NCBI GenBank assembly: GCA_007570785.1
Contig: ML660774.1
Span: forward strand, 12,816,845 to 12,880,844
Length of the DNA stretch: 64,000 bases
DNA from: Antilocapra americana
Lineage: Eukaryota; Chordata; Mammalia; Artiodactyla; Antilocapridae
Direction: 5' to 3'
The first letter of the stretch is position 1, and every line of letters starts with the position of its first letter. A program made the translations under genes and the position numbers. This document shows positions 58,401 through 64,000 of the stretch, one piece after another. The notes below the pieces were generated by a model that was not told the DNA's origin, ran no database searches, and worked only from the letters and a program-made list of their open reading frames with translations.

Positions 58401-58991
58401 TTTATTCCTACCAACTCAGAAGTCATGTAACATTTTAAGATCACAAATCTTACAAGTGGAAGTTCACTTTCACAAAATACTTTAGAATTGCTGCTTTTTC
58501 CATTATGCCTCGCAGCCTGCCCTGGGAGAGAGTGGCGGATGAATCAGTTCAGGTTAGAAAATGAAGTTGAGAAGAACAGAAGTCGGTCAGGATAGGAACA
58601 GAGAGGACAGAGGATGAGGTAGCCTGTGTATGTACTGTGTCCAGGACAGGAATGCAGGGATGCTCTTTAAATGGACTTAAACCCAAGCACCTTGAGAGGT
58701 CTGTACAAAAAGAGAGAAGCCTGGAAAATGAGAATCAGCTGGAAGAGGAATGGACATTATTTCTAGTGAACCACAAATAAGAGAAGTGAATCAAGCATAC
58801 ACAAGAGAAATTTTTATTTTACTGAAAAATTGTTATAAATGCACATCTTCTCCCCATATCCCATACATACCCCATATTCATGCCAGAACCCAGCGATTCA
58901 CAATTCTTCCCCTCCTTCTGCCTCCAGTCCCTGGAAATCCACACAAACCTGTTTAGAAATGTCTTTGAGATCCATGGGATGGAAAAGAGGA
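55411..58991. other. Long single-copy stretch, no gene seen
   Basis: 3.6 kb have almost no recognisable repeat. A weak MIR-like patch lies at 58165-58270 ('attgctcaacaattctgcaa', 'tcagtaaggacactgaagct'). Frames of 107 residues (minus, 57598-57921) and 119 residues (plus, 56664-57023) have no domains I recognise and no supporting context, but this is the best place in the window to look for a missed exon. Confidence 0.45.
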
Positions 58992-59001
58992 ATGAGGGTA
59001 T

Positions 59002-60806
59002 CAGTTCAGTTCAGTTCAGTTGCTCAGTCACGTCTGACTCTTTGCGACTCTATGAATCGCTGCACACCAGTCCTCCCTGTCCATCACCAACTTCCAGAGT
59101 CTATCCAAACCCATGTCCATGGAGTTGGTGATGCCATGCAGCCATCTCATCTTCTGTCATCCACTTCTCCTCCTGCCCCTAATCCTCCCCAGCATCAGGG
59201 TCTTTTCCAGTGAGTCAACTCCTCACATGAGGTGGCCAAAGTATTGGAGTTTCAGCTTCAGCATCAGTCCTTCCAATGAATATTCAGGACTGATATCCTT
59301 TAGGACAGACTGACTGGATCTCCTTGCAGTCCAAGGGACTCTCAAGAGTCTTCTCCTACACCACAATTCAGAAGCATCAGTTCTTCGGTACTCAGCTTTC
59401 TTCATTGTCCAACTCTCATATCCATACATGACCACTGGAAAAACCATAGCCTTGATGAGATGGCCCTTGTTGGCAAAGTAGTATCTCTGCTTTTCAATAT
59501 TCTATCCAGGTTGGCCATAACTTTGCTTCCAAGGAATAAGCATCTTTTAATTTCCTGGCTGCAATCACCATCTGCAGTGATTTTGGAGCCCAAAAAAATA
59601 AAGTCTGACACTGTTTCCACTGATTCCCCATCTATTTGCCATGAAGTGATGGGACCAGAAGCCATGATCTTAGTTTTCTTAATGTTGAGCTTTAAGCCTA
59701 CTTTTTCACTCTCCTCTTTCACTTTCATCAAGAGGCTTTTTGGTTCCTCTTAACTTTCTGCCATAAAGGTGGTGTTATCTGCATATCTGAGGTTATTGAT
59801 ATTTCTCCTGGCAATCTTGATTCCAGCTTGCACTTCCTCCAGCCCAGCATTTCTCATGATGTACTCTGCATATAAGTTAAATAAGCAGGGTGACAATATA
59901 CAGCCTTGACATACTCCTTTTCTTATTTGGAACCAGTCTGTTGTTCCATGTCCAGTTCTAACTGTTGCTTCCTGACCTGCATACAGGTTTCTCAGGAGAC
60001 AGGTGAGATGGTCTGGTATTTCCATCTCTTTCAGAATTTTCCACAGTTTATTGTGATCTACACAGTCAAAGGCTTTGTCATAGTCAATAAAGCAGAAATA
60101 GATGTTTTTCTGGAACTCTCTTGCTTTTTCAATGATCCAGCGGATGTTGGTAATTTGATCTCTGGTTCCTCTGTCTTTTCAGCTTAAACATCTGGAAGTC
60201 ACGGTTCATGTATTGCCAGAGCCTGTCTTGGAGAATTTTGAGCATTACTTTACTAGTGTGTGTGATGAGTGCAATTGTGCAGTAGTTTGAGCATTCTTTG
60301 GCATTGCCTTTCTTTGGGATTGGAATGAAATACAACCTTTTCCAGTCCTGTGGCCACTGCTGAGTTTTCCAAATTTGCCAGCATATTGAATACAGCATTT
60401 TCACAGCATCATCTTTCAGGATTTGAAATAGCTCAACTGGAATTCTATCACCTCCACTAGCTGTGTTCATAGTGATGCTTCCTAAGGCCCACTTGACTTC
60501 ACATTCCAGGATGTCTGGCTCTAGGTGAGTGATCATACCATCGTGATTATCTGGGTCATGAAGATCTTTTTTGTACAGTTCTGTGTATTCTTGCCACCTC
60601 TTCTTTATATCTTCTGTTTCTGTTAGGTCTATACCCTTTCTGTCTTTTATCAAGCTCATCTTTGCATGAAATGTTCCCTTGGTATCTTTAATTTTCTTGA
60701 AGAGATCTCTAGTGTTTCCCATTTTGTTGATTTCCTCTATTTCTTTGCATTGATCTCTGAGTAAGGCTTTCTTATCTCTCCTTGCTATTGTTTGCATTCA
60801 GATGGT
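59002..60806 (-). mobile_element. BovB LINE, long antisense copy with 10-bp duplication
   Basis: It extends 1.8 kb from the inverted tail 'cagttcagttcagttcagtt' to 'ctattgtttgcattcagatg'. atgagggtat at 58992-59001 and atgagagtat at 60807-60816 form a target-site duplication with one mismatch. Confidence 0.96.
59223..60797 (-). pseudogene. BovB RT remnant with YADD changed to YADN
   Basis: 60129-60797 is a 222-residue open block of the upstream RT (MGNTRDLFKKIKDTKGTFHA, ASGGDRIPVELFQILKDDAV, CSNYCTIALITHTSKVMLKI). 59750-60025 carries VCQGCILSPCLFNLYAEYIM and ends after YADN at 59774-59785. 59402-59731 and 59223-59447 are the following regions. The second catalytic aspartate is asparagine (GAT to AAT/GAC to AAC type change), inactivating the RT. 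Confidence 0.93.
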
Positions 60807-60816
60807 ATGAGAGTAT

Positions 60817-61639
60817 ATTGACTTTCAAAAATCATAGGCCTTATTCTTTGTTTGATATAGGCTAGGGTTTATACTGGAGTGCTGCAGAGATTCCTTTCTG
60901 GTGAGTCTGAGAATCAAGCAGGTGTGTGGACTCTGGGGAAGAAGCAGATATTAGGGAATAATTCCCTTCTCTGACTTAAGTTTTTGAGTGTACAGGCTGT
61001 CTACTGATGTTTATGATGCTTAAGTGAGGAACTCTTCAAAAAACTGAGGCTGGTGAACTTGTGTTGGATGTGTCAGTGTGTTAATTCAGCCTCCACGTCA
61101 GCAAGAACCACTGTCAGAAAGGAGAATTGTACCAAAGGCAGTTGGGTAACTCTCTGACAGTGAAAGAGAGTGGCCTATAATGTTGGAATACACACATTCT
61201 TGTAAAGAAATAAGTAAAATGGAAAAGAGCAAAGGGCCCGTAGCTACTTTTCCCAGCCTCTTCAAGCAGAACAAAATACTGATCCCCACTAAAAGAATGA
61301 CAACTCAAGATCTCCAATGGATCAGTGATTTCAAGGGAGGCAGTTAACTCCAAACACTTCCTGCACCCTGAGAAAATGTGACTAAAATATGAAACTGTAA
61401 AAAAAAAGGCACAGAACCTTCAAGTAGCTTAGACAGAAAGGCAAAGTTAGAGATCATCTGGTTCAGTGGTTGTTAACCTTTGGAAGAAAGGAGAGAATTT
61501 GATAAAATTTGGGACTCACTCCTGTTGGGGGAAACACAAATAAATGCACATTGATGGAGTCTGTATGCCGTTCCAGGGGTGTCTTTGGCCTTTGTTACTA
61601 GAGTCAGAATTCCTGAGCTGGTAGACCCCTCGATTAGAT
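60817..61639. other. Single-copy sequence, no gene seen
   Basis: Two overlapping minus frames at 61098-61353 are unrecognised. No repeat family is assigned. Confidence 0.5.
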
Positions 61640-61845
61640 GAGAACTCCCAGTGGCTCAGATGGTAAAGAATCTGCCCATGGTTGCAGGAGACCCGGGTTG
61701 GATCCCTGGGTTGGGAAGATCTCCTGGAGAAGGGAAAGGCTACCTGCTCCAGTATTTTTCCCTGGAGAATTCCACAGACAGAGGAGCCATGGGGCCGCAA
61801 GACATCAGCCATGACTGAGCGGCTAAGACTTTCCACTTTCACAAG
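61640..61845 (+). mobile_element. Bov-tA SINE, sense
   Basis: Head 'actcccagtggctcagatgg', B-box-like 'gggttggatccctgg', and body 'gctacctgctccagtatttt' through 'catgactgagcggctaagac'. Part of the 'ggggtcacaaagagtcgg' block is altered. Confidence 0.93.
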
Positions 61846-63040
61846 TACCTTTCCCAGGGTCACCAGGTAACTGGTGTTGGAACAAGACAGAGTAGCCCAA
61901 TACTTAGCCTACATCTAAGCAGAGCTACCACCCAAATTACAGGAACTTATTATCTGAGGGACTTAAAATCACCTCATACATTAACCATCAGGTTTTTCCT
62001 TGTTGGTGTCATTCAAAGTTATGCCCTTCTGGCACTACTAGTAACTTTCTGGATAAGTTCAAATTAAAAGGGAATTTTAATTAGTTGCACTGTTGCTATT
62101 TATTAAATTAGGTATTCTGATCTGCTGTTTTCCCTTGCACTAAAAAAATTGGTTTTGGTTATTTTGACATGTCAAGGTGATATATTCCTTTAAGACCACT
62201 CATGATCACTCCAGGGCTAGTTCTCATAGTAGCAGGTATTCATACAGTTCTGTTATTGCTTTAAAGTAAAATGAGATTTCAGAATAAATAGGTTTTAAAA
62301 TATCTGAGCCGGTATCGCTTCTATTGAAATTCATAGGATGGTAATCTGAAGTTGGTGTTGTCAGGGTTTCTGATGAGGGAGGCAAGCTTATCTTAATACG
62401 CAGATTTAAAGAATGACTTTCCTAGGACCAGTAGACAACTGGAGGTTATAAAGTTAGGAATCATTTACATAATGGAGAGTATCAATATAATAATATGTGG
62501 CCATAATCTGTTATTTTAGCAGCATCAATGAGGAGGGGGGAAAGTGACAGAATTCTGAGTTACAAGCATGTGATCTTCTTCTGAATTCTCTCCTCTCTTG
62601 TTCTCTTGTCAGACAGCAGCTGGACTCATTGCATCTTCCCTGTTTTATCCCCGTCATGGAGGAGTCTGCTATGTTGGGGAAAAAGAAAAAAAAAAAGAGT
62701 ATTGCTCCTTTAGAAATAGAATAGGTTGGGTAGATGATAAATTTACAGATTCATTGAAACTGATGAAGACATTCGAGAAGATATACTTAATGGACTTACT
62801 AGAAATTGGATGTTCCTTCTATTTCCCAATAAACCAAAGAAGTTTATTTACTAAATGCAAATGCCAGAGTAGTGCTTATGATAGGACTATATCCTGAGAC
62901 TTTAGGCAGTATTTATGGGAGATTTGGATAACTGTTTAAGACGCATCTTATGAATATCTCAGATATTCCAGGGCAAAGTCATCTCTCATAAGACATTTTG
63001 ATAACCTCAGTATTCAGTGTGAAGTCTGGTACATAATAGG
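61846..63040. other. Single-copy sequence, no gene seen
   Basis: The 99-residue frame at 62598-62897 lies outside known repeats but has no recognised domain. It includes a poly-K run from an A-rich tract. Confidence 0.5.
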
Positions 63041-63067
63041 TGATATGTGTATATATATATATGTGTA

Positions 63068-63108
<41 letters not shown>
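63041..63108. repeat. (TA)n/(TG) microsatellite
   Basis: About 68 bp of TATA with GTGT interruptions, likely polymorphic in length. Confidence 0.92.
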
Positions 63109-63225
63109 TGTTGGGTTGGTGTTTACCTGTGTCAAGTGATTTTTGATGGGGGCTGAGAAAGCTCTATCTGTTCTATGCATCTCCCAGTCAGAATCTGGGC
63201 TTTTCCTTTATTCTTGTAAGCTTTG

Positions 63226-64000
63226 CTTTTTTTTTTTTTTTTTTTCTTTTTTTTTTTTCTTTTTTTTTTAGAGATTCTTTTTTTTATTATTGTTTTTGCC
63301 ATACATTGTCATGATATCACCATGGGTTTAAATATGCTTCCCCTCCGGATCCCCCCTCCCTCCTCCCTCCCCCCCGGGAAATCTCGCTGCACCAGTCCCG
63401 AGCATCAATCCTGGACTGGCGATTGATTAGACACATGACAATTAACATGCTTCAATGCCCTTCTCCCATATCATCCCACCCTTACCCTCATCCACAAAGT
63501 CCACGAGTCTATTCTATACATCTGCGTTCCTTTTGTTGTCTCCCATGTTGGGTTCTCGTTACTGTCTTTCTAAATTCCATATATATGTGTTAATATACTG
63601 TATTGTTGTTTTTGCTTCTGGCTTACTTCACTCTGGATAATGGGCTCCAGTTTCGTCCATCTGAGTAGAATTGCTTCAAATGAATTTTTTTTTTAATGCT
63701 GAGTAATATTCCATTGTGTATATGTACCACAGCTTTCTTATCCATTCATCAGTTGATGGGCATCTAGGTTGTTTCCATGTCTTAGCTATTGTAAACAATG
63801 CAGCGATGAACATTGGGGTACACGTGGCTCTTTCAGTTCTGGTTTCCTCGGTGTATATGCCCAGCAGTGGGATTGCCGGGTCATATGGCAGGTCTATTTG
63901 CAGCTTTTTAAGGAACCTCCACACTGTTTTCCATAGTGGCTGTACTAGTTTGCATTCCCACCAACAGTGTAAGAGGGTTCCCTTTTCTCCACATCCTCTC
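63226..64000 (-). mobile_element. Young ruminant L1, antisense, cut by window end
   Basis: The inverted poly(A) appears as T-runs at 63226-63270. It is followed by the inverted 3'UTR (C-rich tract 63340-63378) and ORF2 C-terminus. It continues past the window edge, so its 5' extent is unknown. It shares near-identical sequence with 1-98 and close similarity to 48241-49137. Confidence 0.95.
63676..64000 (-). pseudogene. L1 ORF2 C-terminus, partial
   Basis: The minus frame reads [20 protein letters not shown] through [20 protein letters not shown] to [13 protein letters not shown], nearly identical in protein to the 48.2 kb copy. It is open to the point where the ORF enters the window from the right (stop-free at 63676-63924, with no break seen to 64000). 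Whether the rest is intact cannot be judged. Confidence 0.9.

Noticed and set aside
62598..62897. 99-residue frame outside repeats
   Set aside because: No domain, no conserved-family resemblance, a poly-K run from an A-tract, and no visible splice or promoter context. A gene call is not supportable from sequence alone.
1..64000. A bacterial or phage defence system, operon, or other novel gene cluster
   Set aside because: All recognisable protein text is BovB or L1, frames are short and stop-rich, and SINEs place the DNA in a ruminant genome. Nothing resembles a prokaryotic locus.

Overview
This is a mammalian, specifically ruminant (most likely bovid), intergenic window. The evidence is the repeat content. 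There are about fourteen pieces of the BovB (RTE-type) LINE, many Bov-tA and BOV-A2 SINEs that borrow the BovB 3' tail, CHR-type tRNA-Glu SINEs shared by cetaceans and ruminants, and LINE-1 copies of both young ruminant and old eutherian type. This combination is typical of cattle, sheep, goat and relatives; I cannot tell the species apart from this sequence alone. No host protein-coding gene, rRNA, functional tRNA, CRISPR array, operon or bacterial feature is visible. Every reading frame whose protein I recognise belongs to a retrotransposon.

Layout. 1-345 is a young L1 piece joined to a CHR SINE. 346-11.1 kb is mostly single-copy AT-rich DNA, interrupted by BovB copies (1.2-3.0 and 7.7-8.5 kb), a MIR, a CHR SINE, a Bov-tA and a BOV-A2 sitting in an AT microsatellite. 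11.26-17.08 kb is one long antisense L1 with a 5'UTR, a decayed ORF1, an endonuclease remnant and the C-terminal half of ORF2; about 1.6 kb of ORF2 is missing. A BovB abuts its 5' end (17.08-18.12 kb). 18-29 kb is single-copy DNA with scattered SINEs, short BovB pieces and L1 3' ends. 29.0-31.0 and 34.9-36.7 kb hold two long sense BovB copies that share unusual variants. 38.3-39.6 kb is an antisense BovB, followed by an old, broken L1 (39.7-42.6 kb) that contains another ancient repeat. 42.6-48.2 kb is largely single-copy. 48.24-49.14 kb is the 3' end of a young L1. 52.4-55.4 kb is a cluster of nested insertions: two BovB copies around and inside an endogenous-retrovirus-type LTR, a Bov-tA, and a BovB inside a MIR. 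59.0-60.8 kb is another long BovB, and the window closes in a young antisense L1.

How the parts relate. BovB encodes the endonuclease and reverse transcriptase that mobilise both itself and the Bov-tA/BOV-A2 SINEs. All BovB copies here are truncated and most are frame-broken, so they are fossils. Several insertions keep target-site duplications that can be read directly, which allows relative dating. I found no convincing new biological system. The most unusual items are two BovB copies sharing a block of non-consensus variants, internally deleted LINEs with clean junctions, a BovB nested in an LTR with a perfect duplication, an antisense open frame in the L1 5'UTR, and an RFX-like palindrome in single-copy DNA.
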